Shown piece after piece: positions 9,088-16,484 of a stretch of DNA of 64,000 bases; positions within the stretch are counted from its first letter, which is position 1; every line of letters begins with the position of its first letter. The notes below the pieces were generated by a model, which did not search any database, was not told where the DNA came from, and saw only the letters and a program-made list of their open reading frames with translations. The position numbers were made by a program, and so were the translations under genes. The stretch comes from KK5 sp034043675 (lineage in GTDB: Bacteria; Pseudomonadota; Gammaproteobacteria; Burkholderiales; Burkholderiaceae_C). The stretch covers positions 620,001-684,000 of the forward strand of contig NZ_JAXCLA010000001.1 in NCBI RefSeq assembly GCF_034043675.1. Reading direction: 5' to 3'.

Positions 9088-10365
9088 TCAGGTCCTGATC
9101 TCGCCCTGGCCGAGCACCACCCACTTCATCGAAGTCAGCCCGTCCAGGCCCACCGGGCCGCGGGCGTGGAATTTGTCGGTGGAGATGCCGATCTCGGCGC
9201 CGAGGCCGTATTCGAAGCCATCGGCGAAGCGGGTGCTGGCGTTGACCATCACGCTGGCCGAATCGACCTCGCGCAGGAAGCGCATCGCATTGGGGTGGTT
9301 GGTCGTCAGGATCGCATCGGTGTGATGCGAGCCGTAGCGGCCGATGTGGGCCATCGCCTCGTCCAGGCTGTCCACCACCTTGATGCTAATAACCGGCGCC
9401 AGGTACTCGGTACCCCAGTCCGCCTCGCTGGCCGGCACCGCGGCCGGCACCAGCGCCTGCGTGCGGCCGCAGCCACGCATCTCCACGCCCTTGGCCACGA
9501 AGATCTCGGCGATGCGCGGCAGGAAGGCGCGCGCCTGCGCCGCATGCACCAGCAGCGATTCGGTCGCGTTGCAGGGGCTGTACTTCTGCGTCTTCGCGTT
9601 GTCGACGATCACCAGCGCCTGCTCGATGTCCACCTCCGCATCGACGTAGCAGTGGCAGTTGCCATCCAGGTGCTTGATGACGGGCACCTTGGCCTCGCGG
9701 CTGATGCGCTCAATCAGGCCCTTGCCGCCGCGCGGGATGATCACGTCGACGAACTCCGGCATCGTGATCAGGAGGCCCACCGCCGCACGGTCGGTCGTGC
9801 CGATCAGTTGCACCGCCTCGCGCGGCAGGCCGGCCTCGGCCAGCGCGTCGCCGACGAGCACGGACAGCGCCAGGTTCGAATGGATGGCCTCGGAACCGCC
9901 ACGCAGGATGCAGGCGTTGCCGCTCTTGATGGCCAGCGAGGCGGCCTCGATGGTCACGTTCGGCCGGCTCTCGTAGATCATGCCGAACACACCCAGCGGC
10001 ACGCGCATCTGGCCCACGCTGATGCCGCTCGGCCGGCGCTTGACGCCGGTGATCTCGCCGACCGGATCGGGCATCGCGGCGATCTGCTCGCAGCCCTCGG
10101 CGACGGTGGCCAGCACCTTGGCCGTCAGCCGCAGCCGGTCGACCATCGGCGCCTCCAGGCCCGCGGCGATGGCGGCGTCCACGTCCTGCGCATTGGCCTT
10201 CTGCAAGGCCGGGCCGGCTTCGCGCAGGCGGCGCGCCAGCGCCAGCAGCGCCTGGTTCTTCGCCGCTGTCGGGGCGGCGGCCATCGCGGTGGCGGCGCGG
10301 CGCGCGGCGGCGCCGAGCGAGGTCATCGAGGCAGTCAGATCGTCAAGGCTATTCACGGCATTCAT
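9088..10365 (-). CDS. proA: Glutamate-5-semialdehyde dehydrogenase (gamma-glutamyl phosphate reductase)
   Basis: NADPH-dependent reductase converting gamma-glutamyl phosphate to glutamate semialdehyde in proline synthesis. 425 residues from the ATG at 10365. An aldehyde-dehydrogenase fold is seen with YESRPNVTIEAASLAIKSGN near 131-150, the LRGGSEA nucleotide contact at 154-160 and the catalytic Cys265 in KYSPCNATESLLVH. The C-terminus GLDGLTSMKWVVLGQGEIRT is typical of ProA. proB is not adjacent. The upstream gene on the same strand (DUF1697) ends 28 bases before the start. Confidence 0.95.
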   Translation of the reverse strand: MNAVNSLDDLTASMTSLGAAARRAATAMAAAPTAAKNQALLALARRLREAGPALQKANAQDVDAAIAAGLEAPMVDRLRLTAKVLATVAEGCEQIAAMPDPVGEITGVKRRPSGISVGQMRVPLGVFGMIYESRPNVTIEAASLAIKSGNACILRGGSEAIHSNLALSVLVGDALAEAGLPREAVQLIGTTDRAAVGLLITMPEFVDVIIPRGGKGLIERISREAKVPVIKHLDGNCHCYVDAEVDIEQALVIVDNAKTQKYSPCNATESLLVHAAQARAFLPRIAEIFVAKGVEMRGCGRTQALVPAAVPASEADWGTEYLAPVISIKVVDSLDEAMAHIGRYGSHHTDAILTTNHPNAMRFLREVDSASVMVNASTRFADGFEYGLGAEIGISTDKFHARGPVGLDGLTSMKWVVLGQGEIRT

Positions 10366-10393
10366 TCGGCCATTTTGACCGATGCGCCCGGGT

Positions 10394-10912
10394 TCAGCCG
10401 GCGGCACATTTGCGCACCGTATCCCAGGTGCGCGTCGTGATGTCCTTGCCGAAGGTCTTCTCGATCAAGGTCATGAAGACGGGGCTGTCGTCGCCGGGCT
10501 CGTAGGCGGAGAGGATCTCGCGGCCGCGCACGGCCAGGATGCTGGCCTTGCTCAGGGCCAGCGGCAGCTCGAGGGTAGCCGTCGGCTCGGCGCGCAGGAA
10601 GCTCACCACGCGCTTGGCCTGCGCCGGCAGCTTGAATTCGGCGAAGGGGTCGGCGTCCAGCAATTCCTGCAGCTCCGCGACCGGCCGCACGATCGTGTAG
10701 AAGCCGCGGCCGAGGTGCTGCTGCATCGCCGCCTCCAGCTTCTTCTCCAGCGCCGCATCGGCGGTCTTGCGCGCCGTGTCGAAGGCGACGTTGCCGCTGG
10801 ACAGCAGAGTCTTCACATTGGCATAACCCGCAGCCTCGACGCAGGCCTTCAGCTCGGCCATCTTGCAGTTCATCGGGCTGACGCCGCGCAGCAAGGCCAC
10901 GTATCTCGGCAT
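10394..10912 (-). CDS. DUF1697 domain protein
   Basis: A 172-residue cytosolic protein matching the DUF1697 family: MPRYVALLRGVSPMNCKMAELK at the N-terminus (normally YVALLRGINVGG in the family) and the segment LLSSGNVAFD near 36-45. The function of the family is unknown. It is three bases from the nitronate monooxygenase gene and 28 bases before proA, all on the minus strand, consistent with one transcript. Confidence 0.85.
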   Translation of the reverse strand: MPRYVALLRGVSPMNCKMAELKACVEAAGYANVKTLLSSGNVAFDTARKTADAALEKKLEAAMQQHLGRGFYTIVRPVAELQELLDADPFAEFKLPAQAKRVVSFLRAEPTATLELPLALSKASILAVRGREILSAYEPGDDSPVFMTLIEKTFGKDITTRTWDTVRKCAAG

Positions 10913-10915
10913 GGA

Positions 10916-11992
10916 TCAGGCCTCCGAATCGAGCGCGGCGGCCCAGGCGCGCGTCACCTCACCGGCATCGCCCGCACGCGCCAGCGCCGCGGCCTGGCCC
11001 GACCACAGCGACATGAAGTCGCCCGAGCCGCGCGCTTCTGACGGCGCGCGCAGGGGCGTCAGCGCGCCGCCGGCCAGCGGGAAGGCGGGCGCAGCGTCCG
11101 ACAGAGGGCCGAGTTCGCGCATCAACCGGTTGACGACGCTGCGTGCCGGGCGGCCACTGAACAGGTTCGTCAGCGCGGTGACTTCGACGCGCTCGCGGTC
11201 CTGCAGGGCCGCGCGGTGCGGCGCCGAGACCTTGGCCTGCGGGCTCAGCAGGTAGGCCGTGCCGATCTGCACGCCGGCCGCGCCGAGCGCCAGCGCCGCG
11301 CGAATGCCGCGCTCGTCGGCGATGCCGCCGGCCGCGATCACCGGCAGGCCGCCGGCCGCGTCCACCACCTGCGGCACCAGCGCGAAGGTGCCGATCTGCG
11401 AATAGACCTCGTCGCGCAGGAAGACGCCGCGGTGGCCGCCGGCCTCGCTGCCCTGCGCGATCACCGCGTCCACGCCACGCGCGGCCAGCCAGCGTGCCTC
11501 GGCTGGCGTCGTCGCCGAGGCCAGCACCTTGGCACCGGCGGCCTTCACGCGCGCCAGTAGCGCCGGCTCCGGCAGGCCGAAATGGAAGCTCACCACCTCG
11601 GGCCGCAGTTCCTCGACCAGCACACAGGCGGCGGCGTCGAAGGGGTTGCGATTGGAGACGGGGATCGGCCCCTCGGGGTCGACGCCCAGCTCCAGGTAGT
11701 AGGGCCGCAGCCGCAGCCGCCAGGCCTGCTCGCGTGCCTCGTCGGGCGCCGGCGTCGTGTGGCAGAAGAAGTTCAGGTTGAGCGGCTGGCCGGGCGCCAG
11801 GCGCCGGAACTGCGCCACCTCCTCGCGCACCTGCTCGGGCTTCAGCAGCGCGCAGGGCACGGCACCCAGCCCGCCAGCGGCGGCGACCGCCACGGCCAAT
11901 TCATGGCCCTGCGCGCCGGCCATCGGCGCCTGCAGGATCGGATGCGCGATGCCCAGCAGGCCGCGCAAGGGCGAGTCACGCCATGCTTTCAT
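10916..11992 (-). CDS. Nitronate monooxygenase family flavoenzyme
   Basis: FMN-dependent TIM-barrel enzyme of 358 residues that would oxidise alkyl nitronates to carbonyl compound and nitrite; paralogues have other roles, so the substrate is uncertain. Key features are the N-terminal PILQAPMAGAQGHELAVAV, the candidate catalytic His187 in AQGSEAGGHRG, and the phosphate-binding GLPVIAAGGIADERGI followed by GAAGVQIGTAYL. It lies 18 bases after the sensor kinase gene and three bases before DUF1697, all on the minus strand. Confidence 0.88.
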   Translation of the reverse strand: MKAWRDSPLRGLLGIAHPILQAPMAGAQGHELAVAVAAAGGLGAVPCALLKPEQVREEVAQFRRLAPGQPLNLNFFCHTTPAPDEAREQAWRLRLRPYYLELGVDPEGPIPVSNRNPFDAAACVLVEELRPEVVSFHFGLPEPALLARVKAAGAKVLASATTPAEARWLAARGVDAVIAQGSEAGGHRGVFLRDEVYSQIGTFALVPQVVDAAGGLPVIAAGGIADERGIRAALALGAAGVQIGTAYLLSPQAKVSAPHRAALQDRERVEVTALTNLFSGRPARSVVNRLMRELGPLSDAAPAFPLAGGALTPLRAPSEARGSGDFMSLWSGQAAALARAGDAGEVTRAWAAALDSEA

Positions 11993-12010
11993 CGGTACTT
12001 CCTTTTTCTT

Positions 12011-13873
12011 TCAGCTGACCGTCTGGAACGCGAGTTCGAAGCTGAACACGCTGCCCCGGCCCGGCTCGCTCTGCACGCGCAGCTGGCCGTCCATCAGCCG
12101 CACCAGTTGCTGGCTGATCGACAGCCCCAGGCCCGTGCCGCCCTGGCGGCGTGCCTCGTCGGACACCTGCTCGAAGGGCTGGAACAGGCGCGCCATCTGG
12201 ATCGAGTCCATGCCGATGCCGCTGTCGCGCACCTCGAAGTGCAGCCGCGTGTTGCCGGGCTGCTGCGCCTGCACGCGCACCGCGAGCACAACCTCGCCGT
12301 GGTCGGTGAACTTGACCGCGTTGGACAGCAGGTTCAGCAGCACCTGCCGCACGCGCTGGCCGTCCGCCACGAGCCGGTAGGGCAGCTCCGGGTCCAGGTC
12401 GACGCCGAAGCGCAGCAGCTTCTGCTCGGCCCGCAGCCGCACCGCGTCGCAGACCGCGTCCAGCAGCGCATGCAGGTCCAGCGGCGCCGGCTGCAGCCGC
12501 ACCTTGCCGGCCTCGATGCTGGCCATGTCCAGCACGTCGGAGATCAGGCTCAGCAGATGCTCGCCCGAATCGCGGATCAACCGCACCTTGCCCTGCTGCG
12601 TGCCGCCGAGGCTGTCGTCCATCTGCAGCAGCTGCGAGAAGCCGAGAATCGCGTTCAGCGGCGTGCGGAACTCGTGGCTCATCGTTGCGAGGAAGCGGCT
12701 CTTGCTCTGGTTGGCCTCTTCCGCGCGCTGCTTCGCGCGGGTCAGCTCCTGCGTGCGGCCGGCCACCAGTTCCTCCAGGTGGTCGCGGTGGCGCGTCAGC
12801 TCCTGCTCGGCCAGGCGGCGCTGGGTGATGTCGGTCAGCATGCCCTCGACCCGCAGGCCCTGGCCATCCGCCGCCGGCACGATGTGGGCGGACAGCTCCA
12901 CCCACAGCTGCCGCCCTTCGCGCGTGGCGATCAGCACCGGCACCTGTTGCAGCAGCCGGTGCCGGATCAGCGCCCGTGCAATGCGCTTGAACTCGGGCCC
13001 TTCGAGCTGCACGATGCGCCGCAGCCGCGTCGCCAGGCCCAGCGCCTGCGCGGGGCTGGCGAAGCCCAGCATCGAGGCCATCCTGCGGTTCAGTCCGATC
13101 AGGCGGCCGCGGCCATTGGCCTGGAAGATGCCTTCGGTGGCGTTCTCGAACAGGCTGCGGTAGCGCTCCTCGCTGCGCCGCAGGTCCTGCGAGGAATCGC
13201 GCAGCTGCGCGCTCATCGTGTTGAACTGCTGGGCCAGCACGCCCAGCTCGTCCGTGCGCTCGACCGGCACGCTCGCACCGAGGTCGCCGCCCGCCACCGC
13301 CTGCGCCATCTTGCCCAGCGCCACCACCGGCTGGCAGATCAGCTTGTTGACGAGCACATAACTCGTTACCAGGACGGCAAGCAGCACGGCCGCCAGCAGC
13401 CCGGCGACGAAGTCCCGCGTGCGCGCGACGCGCTCCACCACCTGCGCCTGCGTGTAGACCAGCCGCGCCCGGGCCACCGGCGCGCTGTCGGCGCCGGGCA
13501 CCTCGCCCTCGTGCTGGATGTCGAACTCGCGCACCACCGGCTCGACCGGCGGCGTCTCCCGCGCGCGCTGCATCGGCGGCACCTTCAAGCCTGTGCTGCG
13601 GATCTCGATCGACTGGACCTCCGGATCGGCCATCACGGCGTCGAGCAGGCTGTCTATCGCCGAGGCATCGAGGTTCCAGACCGGCCCGGCGAAGCCCCGC
13701 GCGACCAGGCCCGCCATCTGGGCCTGGCGATGCTGCAAGGCCTCGCTCTGCTCGCGCGCCTCGAAGCTCACCCAGTACCAGCCGATGGCCGACACGAGCA
13801 CGCTCGCCACCAAAGCAATGCCGATCATCAGACGCGCCTGAATACCAAACCTGACCGGCGCGGGCATCACCAT
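12011..13873 (-). CDS. Transmembrane PAS sensor histidine kinase
   Basis: A 620-residue inner-membrane kinase. Transmembrane helices at about 13-34 and 155-178 enclose a periplasmic sensor domain of about 120 residues, followed by HAMP (about 178-230), a PAS domain (about 236-355), a coiled coil, a HisKA domain with His400 in FLATMSHEFRTPLNAI, and a HATPase_c domain with the N-box Asn518 (LLNLLSNAVKF), G1 box DSGIGM at 550-555 and G2 box GGTGLGL at 578-584. No receiver domain is attached and no response regulator is adjacent, so it is an orphan kinase. It ends 18 bases before the nitronate monooxygenase gene. Confidence 0.9.
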   Translation of the reverse strand: MVMPAPVRFGIQARLMIGIALVASVLVSAIGWYWVSFEAREQSEALQHRQAQMAGLVARGFAGPVWNLDASAIDSLLDAVMADPEVQSIEIRSTGLKVPPMQRARETPPVEPVVREFDIQHEGEVPGADSAPVARARLVYTQAQVVERVARTRDFVAGLLAAVLLAVLVTSYVLVNKLICQPVVALGKMAQAVAGGDLGASVPVERTDELGVLAQQFNTMSAQLRDSSQDLRRSEERYRSLFENATEGIFQANGRGRLIGLNRRMASMLGFASPAQALGLATRLRRIVQLEGPEFKRIARALIRHRLLQQVPVLIATREGRQLWVELSAHIVPAADGQGLRVEGMLTDITQRRLAEQELTRHRDHLEELVAGRTQELTRAKQRAEEANQSKSRFLATMSHEFRTPLNAILGFSQLLQMDDSLGGTQQGKVRLIRDSGEHLLSLISDVLDMASIEAGKVRLQPAPLDLHALLDAVCDAVRLRAEQKLLRFGVDLDPELPYRLVADGQRVRQVLLNLLSNAVKFTDHGEVVLAVRVQAQQPGNTRLHFEVRDSGIGMDSIQMARLFQPFEQVSDEARRQGGTGLGLSISQQLVRLMDGQLRVQSEPGRGSVFSFELAFQTVS

Positions 13874-13951
13874 GCTGCTCTTCCTCTCCTATTTCTCGCG
13901 AGGGCAGCATAAATGAAACAGAACGAAGCCTAAGCACGGGTGGACCCCTGG

Positions 13952-14854
13952 TCACGCGACGGCCAGCTTGTGCCAGCGCCACGGCAAGGCCGCCGGCTGG
14001 CGCACGCCGCCGAGCACGCGCAGCCGCACGCTGGGTTGCTCGCCGTCCAGGCGCAGCTCGGCCTGCGCCGCCACCTGCAGCAAGGTGCCGTCGTGGTGGT
14101 CCAGCCACAGCAGGCCGGCGGCCGGATTGACGCTGAGGTTGCCCATGGTCATGAAGAAGCGATTGCCGGGATAGTCGGGCAGGACCAGCACAAGCCCGTC
14201 GGCCTCGGGCTCGATGGCGACGAAACCGGGCGGGCCGCCGCGGTGCGACACGTCGACGCCCTCGCTGCGCTCGTCGGCATCGGGCCGGGCCGAGGCGCTG
14301 GCGATGAACAGCGTGTCGCTGCGACGGATCAGCGCCAGCGCGGCTTCGTCGAGCTGCGGCCCGAGAAGCTGCACCGGCTGCGGCACGGCGGCGAGGCGCT
14401 CCGGCTCGCGCGGCACGATGTACTTGGGGCAGTTGCCGAAGCTCTGCCGCACGGCGATCTCCAGCGCCCCGCCCTCCGGCCAGCGCTCGACGACGCCGTT
14501 CATCCGGTTGCGTCGGCGCGTGTGCGGCTCCAGGCCCAGCAGACCGACCGGCGCGCCTTCGTGCAGGCCGGCCAGTGCCGGATCGCCGGCGCGGCGTGCC
14601 GCGTCGATCCGCATCCGCCGCGCATCGGGCGTCGTCACGAAGCCCGGCGGCCCGGCCAGCATCGTCGCCCAGGGCTGGCCCGCCTCGTCCAGCGCACCGA
14701 GCAACAGGGTCGGCAGCTTGCCGAACAGCTCGCGGTGCTGGTCGGGCATGTGGTCGCGCACCACCTGCGGGCCGATCGCCGCCATCCGCTCGCGCAGGCC
14801 CACGCGTGCCTGCATCGCCTGCTCGCCGGCGTGGAAGCTGGCACCGGCGGTCAT
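13952..14854 (-). CDS. Pyridoxamine 5'-phosphate oxidase-like FMN-binding protein
   Basis: A 300-residue protein with a split-barrel flavin-binding fold of the PNPOx-like superfamily. The repeated pattern of two barrel-like halves is visible: LPTLLLGALDEAGQPWATMLAGPPGFV near 47-72 and SDTLFIASASARP with VSHRGGPPGFVAIEP near 180-215. SFGNCPKYIVPRE in the middle is typical of the subgroup often found near ferredoxin or GST genes. Start ATG overlaps the GST stop by ATGA, so the pair is translationally coupled. The substrate is unknown; a detoxification or redox role fits the GST partner. Confidence 0.82.
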   Translation of the reverse strand: MTAGASFHAGEQAMQARVGLRERMAAIGPQVVRDHMPDQHRELFGKLPTLLLGALDEAGQPWATMLAGPPGFVTTPDARRMRIDAARRAGDPALAGLHEGAPVGLLGLEPHTRRRNRMNGVVERWPEGGALEIAVRQSFGNCPKYIVPREPERLAAVPQPVQLLGPQLDEAALALIRRSDTLFIASASARPDADERSEGVDVSHRGGPPGFVAIEPEADGLVLVLPDYPGNRFFMTMGNLSVNPAAGLLWLDHHDGTLLQVAAQAELRLDGEQPSVRLRVLGGVRQPAALPWRWHKLAVA

Positions 14855-15486
14855 GACACGAGCCTCGATGGCAGAGGGATGAAGCCGGGCAGCGCCTCGA
14901 TGCGCGTCAGCCAGGCGCGCACGGCCGGATAGTCGTCCAGCGCGATGCCGCCGATGCCGGCCTGCGAGTTGTAGCTGTACAGCGCGATGTCGGCCAGGGT
15001 CGGCGCGTCGCCGCCCAGCAGCCAGGGCGTGGCAGCGAGCTGCGCCTCCATCAGCGCCAGCAGCCGATGGCCTTCGCTGCGGTTTTCGTCGGTGACCGGG
15101 CGGCCGATCAGCGCCGAGTAGCGCGCCGTGGCCGTGCCGTAGTCCAGCAGGCTGGCGGCCAGCGAGAACCAGCGCTGCAGCCGCGCGGCGGCCACCGGAT
15201 CCTCGGGCAGCCAGGCCGAGCCCGGCGCGTAGCGGCGCACCAGGTAGACCAGGATCGCATTGCTGTCGGCCAGCGCGGTGTCGCCGTCCTCCAGCACGGG
15301 CACCTGGCCCAGCGGGTTCAGCGCCAGGAAGGCCGGCTGACGCTGTTCGCCGGCCCGCAGGTTCACCTCGACGTTCTCGTAGGGCAGGCCCAGCAGGCTC
15401 AACATCAGCTCGACCCGGTGGCAGTGGCCGGAAATGAAGGCGCGGTACAGGCGCAGCGGCTGGGCGGGGCTAACTTCGACGTTCAT
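14851..15486 (-). CDS. Glutathione S-transferase family protein
   Basis: A 211-residue cytosolic GST. The ATG at 15486 is chosen over upstream in-frame codons because GAGGAG (complement of 15493-15498) lies at the right spacing. The thioredoxin-like N-terminal domain has YRAFISGHCHRVELML with a candidate Ser19 or Cys22, the cis-proline motif GQVPVLEDGD and the glutathione-binding LADSNAILVYLVRRY. The helical C-terminal domain contains APTLADIALYSY. The first gene of a two-gene unit with the PNPOx-like gene, divergent from the LysR gene by 101 bases, which suggests LysR control. Confidence 0.9.
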   Translation of the reverse strand: MNVEVSPAQPLRLYRAFISGHCHRVELMLSLLGLPYENVEVNLRAGEQRQPAFLALNPLGQVPVLEDGDTALADSNAILVYLVRRYAPGSAWLPEDPVAAARLQRWFSLAASLLDYGTATARYSALIGRPVTDENRSEGHRLLALMEAQLAATPWLLGGDAPTLADIALYSYNSQAGIGGIALDDYPAVRAWLTRIEALPGFIPLPSRLVS

Positions 15487-15516
15487 CTGACGCTCCTCGA
15501 TTCGATTGCGTTCACG

Positions 15517-15524
15517 ATAGCTAT
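15517..15524. promoter_or_regulatory. Candidate LysR operator palindrome between GST and LysR genes
   Basis: The 101-base divergent region holds the perfect palindrome ATAGCTAT inside a run that is noticeably richer in A/T than its surroundings. LysR proteins often bind such dyads (T-N11-A type) between themselves and their target. Only the palindrome is seen; binding is inferred from the divergent layout. Confidence 0.3.
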
Positions 15525-15587
15525 TGCCAGATTCGGTTGGAATATCGAAAGTCGGCCTTTCAGAATTCCTCCAGGCGAAACAGTTCA

Positions 15588-16484
15588 ATGGACCATCTCG
15601 ACACGCTGCGCGCCTTCGTCGCCATCGCCGACCTGCAGGGCTTCGCCGCGGCGGCGCGCCGCCTGGGTGTGTCGCCGCCGGCGATCACGCGGGCGATCGG
15701 CGCGCTGGAGAAGCGGCTGGGCGTGGTGCTGCTCTTGCGCAGCACGCGCACGGTGCGGCTCAGCGAGGCCGGCGAACGTTTCCTGGCCGACTGCCGGCGC
15801 ATCCTGGCGGACCTGGACGAGGCCGAAGCCGCCGCTGCCGATGGCCAGGCGCGCGGCTGGCTGGCCGTGACGGCGCCGCAGATGTTCGGCCGGCTGCACG
15901 TGGCGCCGGTGGTGCTGGATTTCCTGCGCGCGCAGCCGCAGGTGCAGGTGCGCACGCTGTTCGCCGATCGGGTCGTGCATCTGCTGGACGAGGGCATCGA
16001 CGTGGCGCTGCGCATCGCGCATTTGCCGGACTCGGGGCTGACGGCGCTGCCGGTCGGCGCGCTGCGGCGCGTCGTCGTCGCGTCGCCGGAATATCTGGCA
16101 GCGCACGGCGAGCCGCGCACGCCGCAGGATCTGGCATCCCACCGTGCCATCGCCTACGCGCAGGACGGCCTGAACCCATCACCCTGGCGCCTGCGCGATG
16201 GCCAGCTCGGCCATCCACGGATCGACTGGATCACCAACAACAACGAGGTCTCCATCGCCGCCGCCGTGGCCGGCCATGGGCTGACGCGCTGCCTGATCTA
16301 CCAGGCCGCAGCCGACCTGCGGGCCGGCCGGCTGCGCACCGTGCTCGACGAGCACACGCTGCCGCCGGTGCCGGTGCACCTGGTCTACCCGGCGGGGCGG
16401 CGAGCGCCGGCCAAGGTGCGGGCCTTCATCGAGTTCGCACGCGAGCGGCTCGCCGCGGAGCCGGTGCTGCGCGGCGAGCTCTGA
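15588..16484 (+). CDS. LysR family transcriptional regulator
   Basis: A 298-residue LysR-type regulator starting at the ATG at 15588 (MDHLDTLRAFVAIADLQGF). The winged helix-turn-helix is at residues 1-60 (AAARRLGVSPPAITRAIGAL), followed by a periplasmic-binding-protein-like effector domain. The sequence resembles the group that includes LysR regulators of GST or quinone-reductase genes, which fits the divergent GST/PNPOx pair. Its stop is immediately followed by the convergent topB stop with no gap. Confidence 0.9.
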   Translation: MDHLDTLRAFVAIADLQGFAAAARRLGVSPPAITRAIGALEKRLGVVLLLRSTRTVRLSEAGERFLADCRRILADLDEAEAAAADGQARGWLAVTAPQMFGRLHVAPVVLDFLRAQPQVQVRTLFADRVVHLLDEGIDVALRIAHLPDSGLTALPVGALRRVVVASPEYLAAHGEPRTPQDLASHRAIAYAQDGLNPSPWRLRDGQLGHPRIDWITNNNEVSIAAAVAGHGLTRCLIYQAAADLRAGRLRTVLDEHTLPPVPVHLVYPAGRRAPAKVRAFIEFARERLAAEPVLRGEL